Assembly: GCF_900187185.1 (NCBI RefSeq)
Contig: NZ_LT906465.1
Coordinates: 2,666,001 to 2,730,000, forward strand
DNA length: 64,000 nucleotides
Direction: 5' to 3'
Origin: Chryseobacterium taklimakanense
GTDB lineage: Bacteria > Bacteroidota > Bacteroidia > Flavobacteriales > Weeksellaceae
This document shows, piece after piece, positions 1 through 8,488 of the stretch. Position numbers and translations under genes: made by a program. The notes beneath the pieces are model-generated. The model was not told where the DNA came from and searched no databases. It saw only the letters and a program-made list of their open reading frames with translations. Every line of letters starts with the position of its first letter. The first letter of the stretch is position 1.

Positions 1-127
1 TCGATTCCTTGATAAGTTGGTAGGCGAATCCGAATCCCGCCAAAACCATGAACAGGGACACCGTCAAAGCCGTGATGGAGACCGCCTTGTTAATCCTTAT
101 TTTTTCTTCAATACTTTTTATCAGCAT
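1..127 (-). CDS. traK: Conjugative transfer protein TraK, N-terminal fragment
   Basis: Reading leftwards from an ATG at 125-127 gives 42 codons that run off the window edge. The start is MLIKSIEEKIRINKAVSITA, followed by a hydrophobic stretch of about 20 residues, so a short cytoplasmic N-terminus and one membrane anchor. This layout and its place directly after TraJ fit Bacteroidetes TraK, a VirB8-like inner-membrane scaffold of the mating channel. It starts 12 bases after the restored TraJ stop at 140-142. Only the N-terminus is visible, so the family call rests mainly on position. Confidence 0.6.
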   Translation of the reverse strand, partial: MLIKSIEEKIRINKAVSITALTVSLFMVLAGFGFAYQLIKES

Positions 128-139
128 AGTTTTTAGTTT

Positions 140-332
140 TTATCGTAAAGCCTTGATTGATTTTCCCATTTCACCCGCAGTCTTGGCGGCAGATACTGCG
201 ATTGCCTTTCCTCCCGTTGCCGCAGAAGCCGCAGCGGTTTTACCCATGCTCATCACTTTGGCTGCCGCACTCTTTCCTTTGGTCATGATTCCCGCACCTC
301 CCGCAGAAACGATGGAGTCTGCAATGGTCGGG
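140..332 (-). pseudogene. Out-of-frame C-terminal tail of TraJ
   Basis: On the minus strand, beginning at the GGG run at 330-332, another frame reads PTIADSIVSAGGAGIMTKGK and continues as an Ala/Lys/Gly-rich segment to MGKSIKALR and a TAA at 140-142, directly before the TraK start at 127. Such Ala/Gly-rich basic tails are usual at the C-terminus of TraJ proteins. This segment therefore looks like the true end of TraJ, separated from its gene by a one-base deletion. Confidence 0.7.
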
Positions 333-1365
333 TCATCAGTACGCCGATTCCCGTTACGATGTACGCGACGCAGGGGAAAAGTACAGTGTGAATCATCCCG
401 TTATTAGAAATGTAGGCAGCGAGCATATTGAGGTCGGTCACGGTTCCGTTGTTCAAAAGCAGGTCGTAGCGTTCTATTTCAAGTTGATAGCCCGAGATAA
501 TCAGTTGCTGACCGATGTTGATAATGGTGTAGGAAACGAAGGTGTAGAGATTGATGTTGATGAATTTCGCCACCCAATTTTGAAAGGAACTCTCAAATCC
601 CGGAATCAGCGAAAGACCGACGGCGACAGGACCGAGCACAATCAACACATAACTCCAAATTTTTTGTATAAAGAAGATAAAGTAGGTACAGACCCGCAAA
701 ATCGTCAGCGAAACCGCCTCCAACACTTCCGAAATAAGTTTCTGAAATTGGAAATCCATCCTAATCATCCACTCCTGAATCGGCGTGAAAAGTTTGCTCA
801 TTCCCTCGATGATTCGGTCACCGAATCCTTTGTCCTCGTTGATTTGAAGTTCCTTCTGTTTGGCTTCCTCCTCGGCTTTCTGCTTAATCAGGAACTCCAA
901 CAATTGGGTCTGCTTTTCAAATCTTTTGACGCGGATGTCGTTTGCCTGTTTTTCAATCGATAAAAAAATGTCCTTGGAAGGTTGCGCCAATTTCTGCAAC
1001 GGATATTGAATCATTTGGTAGAAACTCACCCAATGCAGGAGAATCATCCCGATGATGATGGGTCTAATCATCGGCGTCACTTCCCAAGGTCTCGCTCCTT
1101 CCTGCATTTGGAATCCGAGGTATCCGAGATACATCAACGCTCCCAAACCGCCGATGGTTCTTCCGAGCATACTCGCTGCAATCGCGTTGCTTTGGATGTC
1201 GGTGTCCAATTGAGTGAAGACCTCCATATACCATCGTTCAAATGCGCCGTCACCTTTCAGAAACTGCAATAAACTGTTGACGCTGTTGTTGGTCTGCGCA
1301 AATCCCATTACGGGAACCAGGAGCGCCATAAGGCAAAGCACGTTTAAAATTGTTTTGCTATTCAT
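283..1365 (-). CDS. traJ: Conjugative transfer protein TraJ (VirB6-like), C-terminus frameshifted
   Basis: A 360-codon polytopic membrane protein with a signal peptide (residues 1-23, cleavage after GFAQ), several hydrophobic segments, a charged cytoplasmic helix rich in K/E/Q near residues 140-185 and a hydrophobic C-terminal half. In Bacteroidetes ICEs TraJ is the VirB6-type inner-membrane channel component. Genes either side (secreted TraI-like proteins before, TraK after) match the usual order. The last 15 or so residues (after GVLMT) read RPLQTPSFLREVRES, which is out of frame: one additional G in the GGG run at 330-332 would give an uninterrupted tail ending at 140. Either a true frameshift or a sequence error. 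Confidence 0.75.
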   Translation of the reverse strand: MNSKTILNVLCLMALLVPVMGFAQTNNSVNSLLQFLKGDGAFERWYMEVFTQLDTDIQSNAIAASMLGRTIGGLGALMYLGYLGFQMQEGARPWEVTPMIRPIIIGMILLHWVSFYQMIQYPLQKLAQPSKDIFLSIEKQANDIRVKRFEKQTQLLEFLIKQKAEEEAKQKELQINEDKGFGDRIIEGMSKLFTPIQEWMIRMDFQFQKLISEVLEAVSLTILRVCTYFIFFIQKIWSYVLIVLGPVAVGLSLIPGFESSFQNWVAKFININLYTFVSYTIINIGQQLIISGYQLEIERYDLLLNNGTVTDLNMLAAYISNNGMIHTVLFPCVAYIVTGIGVLMTRPLQTPSFLREVRES

Positions 1366-1366
1366 C

Positions 1367-2206
1367 TTAAAATTGGTGTTTGTAGTGGTTCATCACTTCC
1401 TGTGCGATTTCCTTGTCGGTTTTGAAATTTTTCGTTCCGAATAGGTTTGTAGTATTTTTTAGGTCTTGAAGGATCTTGTGATAATCCATATACAGTCCGC
1501 CTTTTAGGTCGTGGCTTCGGATTTCGGACGAAAATTTTCGCCATCCGATCAAAGTTTCGTGGTACATCAGGAAGCGTTTCCCTCTCGGCATATCCACCGT
1601 TCTTGAAATATTGTACTTGTCTTTAAGCAAATCCAATTTTTCTTTCAGGAGACTAATTCCACCCGTAGAAAGCAAAGTCTGATAGACTTCGGGTTTTTGA
1701 AATCCCCACTCCAAATAATTTTGAGGGTTGTCGGGAAATTCACGTAGCGGTTTCAGCATCCTGTTGTAGTAGAGCAACCAAAGCGGGTCTGCGCTGACTG
1801 TGGCTGAAGTCCAATGCGCAAAATCTTGAACGCTTCTTTTGTGGATGGTGTCGGTTTCCATCTTGATGCGTTCCGTCTCCTTTCTTTGCAGTTCGAGTTC
1901 GCCGAATCGTTGGGTTTCCAATCCTGTCGGCTTTAGCGGTCGGATATCGGGACCGTCCTTATAGTCACGGTTTCTAGACGGTGCCCATATTCCCCAAATT
2001 GTGGCGTAGGCGAAATTGGTCTGAATCCCGAGCAAATATTTTGGATAGGGTCTCCAATCGCCCCATCCCTCGAAAACCATCCTTTTCTGTTGTGCCACGA
2101 TGGAAGGGTCGTTCAGTCGTTTGACGGTAAATTGTGCCTTCAGATTTTCAGAGAAAATCATTGCAATAAGGGCAATGAGGAAGGCGAAGTTTGTTTTAGT
2201 ATGCAT
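1367..2206 (-). CDS. Secreted conjugation-locus protein, unknown function
   Basis: A 279-residue protein with an N-terminal signal peptide (about residues 1-24, ending NLKA). The rest is hydrophilic and rich in aromatic residues, with GWGDWRPYPKYLLG near residue 50 and a charged helix near residues 105-125. The C-terminus (KEIAQEVMNHYKHQF) resembles the ends of the three TraI-like proteins upstream (for example TIVENIMIKYKHNF), which suggests a shared ending or distant kinship. It lies 9 bases after the gene at 2216 and 1 base before traJ, so it belongs to the transfer operon. I do not recognise a named family. Confidence 0.6.
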   Translation of the reverse strand: MHTKTNFAFLIALIAMIFSENLKAQFTVKRLNDPSIVAQQKRMVFEGWGDWRPYPKYLLGIQTNFAYATIWGIWAPSRNRDYKDGPDIRPLKPTGLETQRFGELELQRKETERIKMETDTIHKRSVQDFAHWTSATVSADPLWLLYYNRMLKPLREFPDNPQNYLEWGFQKPEVYQTLLSTGGISLLKEKLDLLKDKYNISRTVDMPRGKRFLMYHETLIGWRKFSSEIRSHDLKGGLYMDYHKILQDLKNTTNLFGTKNFKTDKEIAQEVMNHYKHQF

Positions 2207-2215
2207 AATGATTCA

Positions 2216-2887
2216 TTAAAAAAGGTTTCTGTATTTGGTGAGGATGTCCTGAACCAAAATCCTGTCGAGATTGATATAGTCTTGTAGGACGGGAATTTGA
2301 TAGAGGTAGGGTCTGTTTTTGGCGGTCTTCAGGATGATGTTGATGTACAAAATCCAACCGTCGATGGCTCTTGCGCGCGCCAACATTTTTTCGATAAGCA
2401 GGTCGCGGTCGTAGGCGTTCATCAGAAAATCCTTGTTCTCGTTCATAATGTCGGAAACCATTTCCTGCTTCAGCAGGACGGATTCCCGAATGATTTGGTT
2501 GTAGTATTTGGTCAGCAGAATGGCGTATTCGGGATTTTGTGCGCTGAGTTGCATCATTTCCTGAGAATGGGTGAGGATGTCGCCCAAATATTTATAAAAA
2601 TACACGAGCTGTTTCCCGTTTCTGATGGAGGAATTGATGTTCGAAAGTTTGTCGTAGATAAACTCGTGGATGGCGACCACCTGAATCATTTTTTGGTTCG
2701 CCTGCTCGTAGAGTTTTCTTTGCTTTTCGTAGGAATCGAGGTAGGCCTGATTGCTTGCCAAACGGACACCCTGATTTTTGGTGAGCTGCGCCAACAGTTT
2801 GTCGTTGATCACGATGAAGCTCGTGTCTTGTGCCTGAAACAGACAAAATCCCGAAAAAAACAATGCGGTCAAAAGAATCTTTTTCAT
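2216..2887 (-). CDS. TraI/VirB5-like secreted protein (third paralogue)
   Basis: A 223-residue exported protein: signal peptide 1-19 (CLFQAQ), then a mostly helical body with heptad-like spacing between residues 45 and 170, and the C-terminal signature YINLDRILVQDILTKYRNLF. The ending and overall helical layout match the genes at 2890-3576 and 3576-4232, so the three form a tandem paralogous set. Position between TraG and TraJ is that of TraI (DUF4141), a VirB5-like periplasmic component. Family membership is inferred from layout rather than from a decisive motif. Confidence 0.55.
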   Translation of the reverse strand: MKKILLTALFFSGFCLFQAQDTSFIVINDKLLAQLTKNQGVRLASNQAYLDSYEKQRKLYEQANQKMIQVVAIHEFIYDKLSNINSSIRNGKQLVYFYKYLGDILTHSQEMMQLSAQNPEYAILLTKYYNQIIRESVLLKQEMVSDIMNENKDFLMNAYDRDLLIEKMLARARAIDGWILYINIILKTAKNRPYLYQIPVLQDYINLDRILVQDILTKYRNLF

Positions 2888-2889
2888 TT

Positions 2890-3576
2890 TTAAAAAGTGT
2901 TTATTCCGTTAATAATGCTCTGAACCACCTGTCGGTCTCGGTTGACATAATATTCCAACAAAGCCTTCTTGTATTCGATTTTTCTTCGTAGTTCCCGAAT
3001 CAGGAAAAGGGTGTAGTAGGATTCGCTCTCAAGCCGTTTCACTTCCTCAAGGGCGTAATCCAACAAAACTTTCCGTTCGGCTTTCTCCATTTGGTTGATG
3101 GCGCCGTAGGAAACCACGATGCCCGCCAAAAGCCTTACCACCATCTGCAGATCGTCCGCAAACTGAATCTGTCCCGGCAACGCCACGATGAGTGCATAAG
3201 GAGCGGTTTGCAGTTCCTCGATAATCAAGAGTTCGTTGTTTCGGATTCTTGCCGCTTCCTGCGTGATTGCGTAACCCGTGGGAATGGACTGCATCGCAAA
3301 ATCTACAAAACGGAGCCGGTCCTGAATCTTCACCGTCGTTTCCCGAAGTTTCGTCCACTGCTTCTTGTTTTGGTTTTCGGTGGCGAGATTCAGCGTCTGT
3401 TTGTTCTTCATCTCCTTTTGCCGACCGTTTTCCTCCATCGTGTGGCGGATTTCCAAATTCATCATCGGAAAGGAGACATTTTCCTGCTGCCACGACGGCG
3501 TGGAACCGCCACTGCTCGAAGTCAGAAGCGAATGTGCCGCAATCAGCACCGCCGAAAGATAGAATTTGGCTTTCAT
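2890..3576 (-). CDS. TraI/VirB5-like secreted protein (second paralogue)
   Basis: 228 residues with a hydrophobic N-terminus (about 1-20) that could be a signal peptide, followed by a Ser/Gly-rich linker and a long helical region (about residues 70-215). It ends YYVNRDRQVVQSIINGINTF, aligned with the endings of the flanking paralogues. Its start ATG overlaps the stop of the preceding gene by one base (TAATG), so the two are probably translationally coupled. The Met/Gln/Glu-rich stretch at residues 38-75 is not shared with the other two copies. Confidence 0.55.
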   Translation of the reverse strand: MKAKFYLSAVLIAAHSLLTSSSGGSTPSWQQENVSFPMMNLEIRHTMEENGRQKEMKNKQTLNLATENQNKKQWTKLRETTVKIQDRLRFVDFAMQSIPTGYAITQEAARIRNNELLIIEELQTAPYALIVALPGQIQFADDLQMVVRLLAGIVVSYGAINQMEKAERKVLLDYALEEVKRLESESYYTLFLIRELRRKIEYKKALLEYYVNRDRQVVQSIINGINTF

Positions 3577-4232
3577 CAGAAATTGTGCTTGTATTTAATC
3601 ATGATATTTTCCACGATGGTCTTGTCGGTGTTGATGTAGCCCTGAAAAGGATTGATGGCTTTCAGAAAGCCGAGGCGTTTGGCGCGTTCGATGGTCATCA
3701 TGATGGTCAGGAGCCAAATCTTCAATGTTTTCACCTTTTCAGAAATACTGAATAGAAGTCGGTAACGGTCTCCTGCTGTGGCGAGGTTGAGTTCCCCCGA
3801 TTTCATCAGTTCCGAAACATCGGTGCTCATTGCAAGGACGCTCTCATAAGTTTCCTTGGTGGCTTTAACACCGAAAATGGCGTATTCGGGAGCATCACTC
3901 ACCAAGGTTGAAATCTGCGAGGAATAGTTGGCGCAATCCTGTAAATCGGAATAGATTTCTTTTACCTGAATACCGTTTTGAAGCGTTCCCGAAACTTCAC
4001 GAAGCCCTTTCAGAATTTTGTTCTGAATATCGTTGGCTACCACCATTTGAGCACCGACCCAAGTTTGTGCCTGTTGCAGTTTGTTCTGCTGCTCGATGGT
4101 TTTCTGCTGCTCCGATTTTAGATTTTCGGAATAGAGAATCAGCGCTGCCGTCGTGGTCGGGTCGATGTAGGTGTTTTGGGCGGAAATGAATCCGATTCCA
4201 AAAAGGGCGGTCAAAATTTTAAACTTTTTCAT
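3576..4232 (-). CDS. TraI/VirB5-like secreted protein (first paralogue)
   Basis: 218 residues; signal peptide 1-18 (GIGFISAQ), then a helical, Gln-rich segment (residues 35-75), a central helix bundle and the C-terminal signature YINTDKTIVENIMIKYKHNF. Its length and position straight after traG match Bacteroidetes TraI (DUF4141), thought to act in the periplasm in the manner of VirB5. The start overlaps the end of traG by 14 bases. It is the most typical member of the three-gene paralogous set. Confidence 0.6.
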   Translation of the reverse strand: MKKFKILTALFGIGFISAQNTYIDPTTTAALILYSENLKSEQQKTIEQQNKLQQAQTWVGAQMVVANDIQNKILKGLREVSGTLQNGIQVKEIYSDLQDCANYSSQISTLVSDAPEYAIFGVKATKETYESVLAMSTDVSELMKSGELNLATAGDRYRLLFSISEKVKTLKIWLLTIMMTIERAKRLGFLKAINPFQGYINTDKTIVENIMIKYKHNF

Positions 4233-7200
4233 GATGCAAATCGTTTTGTTGAATTAATTCTTCAAAAGTCAGTTCGGAATACTCCATCATTTCTGTGATT
4301 TTCTTGAACACGTTCTGATCTTTGAACTGTGATTTCATTTTTTGGTAAAAGGAGGTCGCCTTTTTGTCCAAAGGTTTTTTGTAGAGATTCACGAGGGAAA
4401 CCATAGTACCCAAATCGTTGTTGAAAGCCATCACATCTTTCACAAATTTTTTGAGCGCGTCGTCGTAACTTCCGCTTTCCTTGGCGTAATATTCTATGGC
4501 GGACTTTTCGGGTTTTTCGGTAGTGTAGGTGAGATATTGTTCTAGAGAAACCTCGTTTCCGTAAACTTCGCCTCTCGAACCCCGCTTCATATAAAATTCC
4601 TTGAATCGGCTTCTTCCGAATTTGTTGTTCAGGTTGTTGATGGTAAAAATTTTGTTCTGTTCCACCTTGTTCAGCGAGAGGAGCGATGCGATTCGGTCAA
4701 AATTGTCCTTGAACTTGGTTTGGTCCAACAAAATGAAGGTGTCCGAATTATTGATAATGGAATCCTTTACCACTGCATTTCCGATGATGTCGTCCAATTC
4801 CTGTGTCACCACTACGGCTTCGCCCCAAAACTTTCTCACCGTTTTATAGAGATAAAGAATGTAGCCTCCCATCAGTTTTGAGGCAATCGCCTTCCATGCT
4901 TCCTCGATAATCAGGGCTTTTCTTCGGTCTTTTCGCAACCTCATTTTCTGAATAAAAGTGTCCATGATGATGAGCGTCACGATGGGGAAGAGTTTCGGGT
5001 TGTCCTTCACATTGTCGATTTCAAACACGATGAAAGGTTCATCAAATAGAGTGTTATCTGCACTTTCGTTCAAAGTTGTTCCGTATCTTCCACCTTTGTA
5101 GAAATCCTTCAGAACAAACAAAAAGGTTCGCAGGTTGAATTCCTTTTCACCAATTTTGTGCTTTTTATTGTTCAAAAAGACAGGAAGAAATTTCTCGCAG
5201 TATTCATAAAACCCATTAAAAGAAAGTTCTTTTACAGCGAGTTTTTCCTCAAGACCGCCAATTTTTTTGATGAGCGTCTTTCGGTAGGCGTCATTCCATT
5301 CCTGCGAGGATTCGGGACGCTTTATAAGGTCTCTCGTTTTGGTCAGAACCAATTGCGACTCGTTGTAGGTTTTTCGTCTTTCCTCGTCAGTCAAAGTTTC
5401 ATACGCTTCAAAAATTCGGTAGAACATCTCGCTATCGTAATCGGGGTTTCCGATGTTGGAATCGGGATGGTAATAACGGATGAGTTTTCTTCCCGTTTCC
5501 TTAATTTCTTTGGTCGAGGCATCAAATGGAAGTCCCAACAAATCGTAAAAAGTCTTGGCATCCTGAAAATCCTTTTCAAACTCGGACTCGATGTCCGCCT
5601 CGTCGATATTGTATTTTTTGAGGTAGAGCATCAGTTCGTCGGAATCCTTGTGTTCAAACCAATTCGTTCCCGCATTGAAATATTGGTGGTAATACGACAT
5701 CAGCACATTGTCCAAGATGGATTTTTGGGTATTGCTCATTGTTGCGTCCGCTCCCTGCCAAATCAAAAAAATGAGGTTGGTCAAAAACTCTATTTTCTCG
5801 ATGTTGAATTCCTCCTTGTTCATCAGGAAAGGATTCATCGTAATAGGTTTTTCCTCGGTGTACTGAATATATCTTCCGCCTTTATAACTGCAAGTTCCGG
5901 AGTAGGAATCTCCAGTGTCCACGATAATCACGTCGTAATTGTAGGTGAGATACTGCTCCACGATATTGTTCATCAAGAAAGATTTCCCGCTTCCCGAAGG
6001 TCCCAAAACAAACTTGTTCCGATTGTTGATTCGTCCCGTCTTCATCGGCAAATCGGCGGGATCCACGCGAAGCGGAACGCCCTGTCTGTCGGTAAATCTC
6101 AAATGAAAATTCGAATTTTCACTCATTGGGTAACTTTCTTTAAAAAAAAAACATAACGCAGCCTCGCTCGTCGTGGTAAATAAATCGTAGTCTTTCAGTT
6201 CGACCGCATTTCCGGGAAGGCAACATCGGAAGAGTTCCAATTGGTTAAAGGCGTTCTTGGAAATGTTGATGCCCTTGGTGAACAGTTTGCTCTCAATCAG
6301 CGACTGTGTTTCCTCCATTCTGTCGAGTGAGTCGGCGGAATAGACGATGGAGAAATGCGCGTCCACAATCAGTTGACCATCAACCGTCACATTGTGCAGG
6401 AGTTCGTCGATTTCGGCAGCGACAATCGCATTCGACGGTGCGCTGTTTGCAACGCCTTCGTGCTTTTTCTTCTTCTTTTCCAAATCGCGCTGTCGTTGGG
6501 TTTGGATGGGAATCGAGATAATTTGGTTGTAGATGATGGTGTTGTAGTCCTCCAACTCGTTGATGAAGGAGAAATTATCCACCGCCGTATCGGAAGAGGC
6601 GTTGTTTCCGCCCAAAAGCGAGTAGGGTTCAATTTCGGAGGGAAGTTCGATGCGTTCCACATCCACATAGGAAATGGTTTTCACAAACTGTTTTCCAATG
6701 CGCAGAAACTCGTTATTGGAGTAGATATTGTCGAAGACTTGATTCTTAACGAAATTCATCGAGAGACTTCCACCGACATAATATTCAAAATCTTTCTCCC
6801 GTAAAAATTTCGGTTCGCAGTGGTATTGGGAGAGAAGCATAAAAATCTTCTGACAACGGTCGCGCAAGTCTTTGTAGTTTTTTTCCGAGAAGGAATACGA
6901 GGTCTTTTTTTTCTGTTGGTCGAGGATGTCGGTAAAGAGTAAAATGGTGTCAATACTCTTAAAGATTCTTCCCTCGAAATGTTCGGAATATTTTTGCTGC
7001 AGGAACTGATTGGACGGTTCCGCCGAATACTGCCTTTTGGAAAAAATGTCAAGTTTTTGGAGTAAATGTCCCTCTCCCAAAGTCGCCACGATTTGGTTTA
7101 AAAGCGTGTGATACTGCAGATAAAGGTCGGGATCGGCAGAATATTGCTCCACCATATTTTTGATTTTGATTCCGATGACGGGATTTCCGAACTTTCCGAC

Positions 7201-7296
7201 CATCACGTCAAAATTCCAATCGTGTTTGTTGCCGTGGTCATAGCCGATGAACGGGATGTCCATTTCAATTTTTTTCTTTTTCATTGTTTTGCTCAT
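4219..7296 (-). CDS. traG: TraG-family (VirB4-type) conjugation ATPase with inserted J-domain
   Basis: A 1025-residue cytoplasmic ATPase that would energise pilus assembly and DNA transfer. Walker A is GPSGSGKS at residues 432-439; the Walker B-like RKALIIEEAW lies at about 792-801. Typical Bacteroidetes TraG proteins are near 800-850 residues; the excess comes from an insertion between the two motifs. This contains a J-domain at about residues 582-646 (TFYDLLGLPFDASTKEIKET, then HPD at 610-612 and FEAYETLTDEERRKTYNE), normally a co-chaperone module that stimulates Hsp70 (DnaK). The start overlaps the end of the DUF4133 gene by 32 bases. The ATPase call is firm; the J-domain is clear from its motifs, its role unknown. 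Confidence 0.88.
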   Translation of the reverse strand: MSKTMKKKKIEMDIPFIGYDHGNKHDWNFDVMVGKFGNPVIGIKIKNMVEQYSADPDLYLQYHTLLNQIVATLGEGHLLQKLDIFSKRQYSAEPSNQFLQQKYSEHFEGRIFKSIDTILLFTDILDQQKKKTSYSFSEKNYKDLRDRCQKIFMLLSQYHCEPKFLREKDFEYYVGGSLSMNFVKNQVFDNIYSNNEFLRIGKQFVKTISYVDVERIELPSEIEPYSLLGGNNASSDTAVDNFSFINELEDYNTIIYNQIISIPIQTQRQRDLEKKKKKHEGVANSAPSNAIVAAEIDELLHNVTVDGQLIVDAHFSIVYSADSLDRMEETQSLIESKLFTKGINISKNAFNQLELFRCCLPGNAVELKDYDLFTTTSEAALCFFFKESYPMSENSNFHLRFTDRQGVPLRVDPADLPMKTGRINNRNKFVLGPSGSGKSFLMNNIVEQYLTYNYDVIIVDTGDSYSGTCSYKGGRYIQYTEEKPITMNPFLMNKEEFNIEKIEFLTNLIFLIWQGADATMSNTQKSILDNVLMSYYHQYFNAGTNWFEHKDSDELMLYLKKYNIDEADIESEFEKDFQDAKTFYDLLGLPFDASTKEIKETGRKLIRYYHPDSNIGNPDYDSEMFYRIFEAYETLTDEERRKTYNESQLVLTKTRDLIKRPESSQEWNDAYRKTLIKKIGGLEEKLAVKELSFNGFYEYCEKFLPVFLNNKKHKIGEKEFNLRTFLFVLKDFYKGGRYGTTLNESADNTLFDEPFIVFEIDNVKDNPKLFPIVTLIIMDTFIQKMRLRKDRRKALIIEEAWKAIASKLMGGYILYLYKTVRKFWGEAVVVTQELDDIIGNAVVKDSIINNSDTFILLDQTKFKDNFDRIASLLSLNKVEQNKIFTINNLNNKFGRSRFKEFYMKRGSRGEVYGNEVSLEQYLTYTTEKPEKSAIEYYAKESGSYDDALKKFVKDVMAFNNDLGTMVSLVNLYKKPLDKKATSFYQKMKSQFKDQNVFKKITEMMEYSELTFEELIQQNDLHHEKV

Positions 7297-7570
7297 TAAG
7301 GTTGAAGCGTTTTGGGAAAATGTGGATCTGCTCGTGGTTTTTGGTCTTGTTGTAGAGTCCTTTTCTATCCTGAATTTTGTAAATCATATAGATTCCGCTT
7401 CCGGCGAGGATCAATCCCAACACGGTTCCGAAAATCCCGATGAGTGAGGAGAAGATGGCGGCGCAAAAAAGTCCACCGACTGCCGTTCCCATCGCATAGT
7501 AGATGTACTTGTCCTTCAGTCCGAAAAAGACAAGGGGTTTTTTAAGCCCCTTGTAAAGAAAAAAGCCCAT
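7265..7570 (-). CDS. traF: DUF4133 family conjugation protein (VirB3-like)
   Basis: I start this at the ATG at 7568-7570 (MGFFLYKGLKKPLVFFGLK), which overlaps the stop of the upstream gene (TAATG); the reading frame is open further upstream, but there it only overlaps that gene. About 101 residues: a short basic N-terminus with the KGxKKPLVFFGLKxKY pattern of DUF4133/TraF, two adjacent membrane segments (about residues 25-65), then a basic tail. VirB3-like proteins of this kind sit in the inner membrane next to the VirB4-type ATPase, encoded immediately downstream here. Confidence 0.8.
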   Translation of the reverse strand: MGFFLYKGLKKPLVFFGLKDKYIYYAMGTAVGGLFCAAIFSSLIGIFGTVLGLILAGSGIYMIYKIQDRKGLYNKTKNHEQIHIFPKRFNLNEQNNEKEKN

Positions 7571-7896
7571 TACATTCCGAAGAAGGCGCCGACGAATTGT
7601 GGAACAATCACCAAGAAAAGACAGGCTCCCGCCCAACCAACAATTTCCTTGTTGATGTCTTGGTCTCCATTCGTCCACTTGTTGTAGATTCTCACACCGC
7701 CAATCAGTCCGACTACGGCACCAATCGCCTGAATAATCAGTTTGATGGGTTCCCAATAGGAACGGATAGAGGTGTTCGCTCCGGCAAGTGCGCCTGCTCC
7801 TCCGGCTTGTGCGAGTAGTGGTGCAACCGCCAAAAACAGTAGTCCTGCGGTCAGCATTTTTCCAAACAATTTTCTTTTGTTCATTTTTGAATTCAT
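7570..7896 (-). CDS. traE: DUF4134 family conjugation protein (VirB2 pilin-like)
   Basis: 108 residues: signal-like N-terminus (about 1-30, ending APLLAQAGG), an Ala/Gly-rich stretch, then two hydrophobic segments separated by RIYNKWTNGDQDINKE. This is the form of DUF4134/TraE, a small pilin-like VirB2 analogue. It precedes the VirB3-like gene and overlaps it by one base. The hydrophilic loop KWTNGDxDxNKEIxGWxG is typical of the family. Confidence 0.82.
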   Translation of the reverse strand: MNSKMNKRKLFGKMLTAGLLFLAVAPLLAQAGGAGALAGANTSIRSYWEPIKLIIQAIGAVVGLIGGVRIYNKWTNGDQDINKEIVGWAGACLFLVIVPQFVGAFFGM

Positions 7897-7927
7897 AATT
7901 CGTAAGGGTTAAAAATTAGGGTTTGTG

Positions 7928-8443
7928 TTAGTTGAAAGAGGGGAGTACAGATTTGTAGGATTTGATTCCATTAACATTGACCATCTGTACGTTGGTTTCA
8001 GCAAGGTTAAGCATCTGTCTGAACTTGTCTTCCTGCCTGCTTAAAAAATCCTGTTGGACTTCTTCAGGTTTGTGTGTGGGTTCCGTTATTTTTGATAGAT
8101 TTTCCAATGCTTCATCCAACTGTCCATAAAATTCTTCTTGCTCGAACTTCCTACGGAGTGCTTCGATGTCGGGTTCTGTTTCAGTTTCGGAAACAGATTG
8201 CGGATCTTCTTCAAAAGCATAATCTGATGGAGAAAAGGAATTTGGGACATTCAGCGGTTCAGCATCCTCGATTCCGACTTGGATAATGTCCGGGTGGTCG
8301 CGTTCTGCAAAATCGCCAATCGAAAAAACTTCCGTGTCGTCGGTTTTCACCGAATTGGTTTTCTTTAGAAACAAGTCATAGACAATATTTACCGCATAGT
8401 AGAGAATATAGATTCCCAAAATAATCATTGTAAATTTTCCCAT
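7928..8443 (-). CDS. Membrane-anchored protein of the transfer operon, unknown function
   Basis: 171 residues: one N-terminal membrane helix (about residues 5-24, IILGIYILYYAVNIVYDLFL), then a long acidic, probably disordered cytoplasmic or periplasmic region (residues 30-110) and a helical C-terminus. Its position between ParA and the pilin-like gene matches the poorly characterised TraC/TraD-like genes in flavobacterial transfer loci. No enzymatic motif is visible. Confidence 0.6.
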   Translation of the reverse strand: MGKFTMIILGIYILYYAVNIVYDLFLKKTNSVKTDDTEVFSIGDFAERDHPDIIQVGIEDAEPLNVPNSFSPSDYAFEEDPQSVSETETEPDIEALRRKFEQEEFYGQLDEALENLSKITEPTHKPEEVQQDFLSRQEDKFRQMLNLAETNVQMVNVNGIKSYKSVLPSFN

Positions 8444-8488
8444 AATGGATAAAGGTGTTTAGGTGTTGAAGATTGATTTTCTTGAAGG

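Noticed and set aside
48-407. 119-codon plus-strand open frame
   Set aside because: It is antisense to the TraJ tail and TraK start and has no ribosome site.
4219-7296. Fusion artefact of a dnaJ gene with traG
   Set aside because: The J-domain is in frame inside the ATPase and flanked by continuous reading on both sides, with both Walker motifs present, so no gene boundary or frameshift is needed to explain it.
7571-7756. N-terminal extension of the DUF4133 gene
   Set aside because: It lies wholly inside the DUF4134 gene in another frame; the ATG at 7568-7570 gives the normal protein length.
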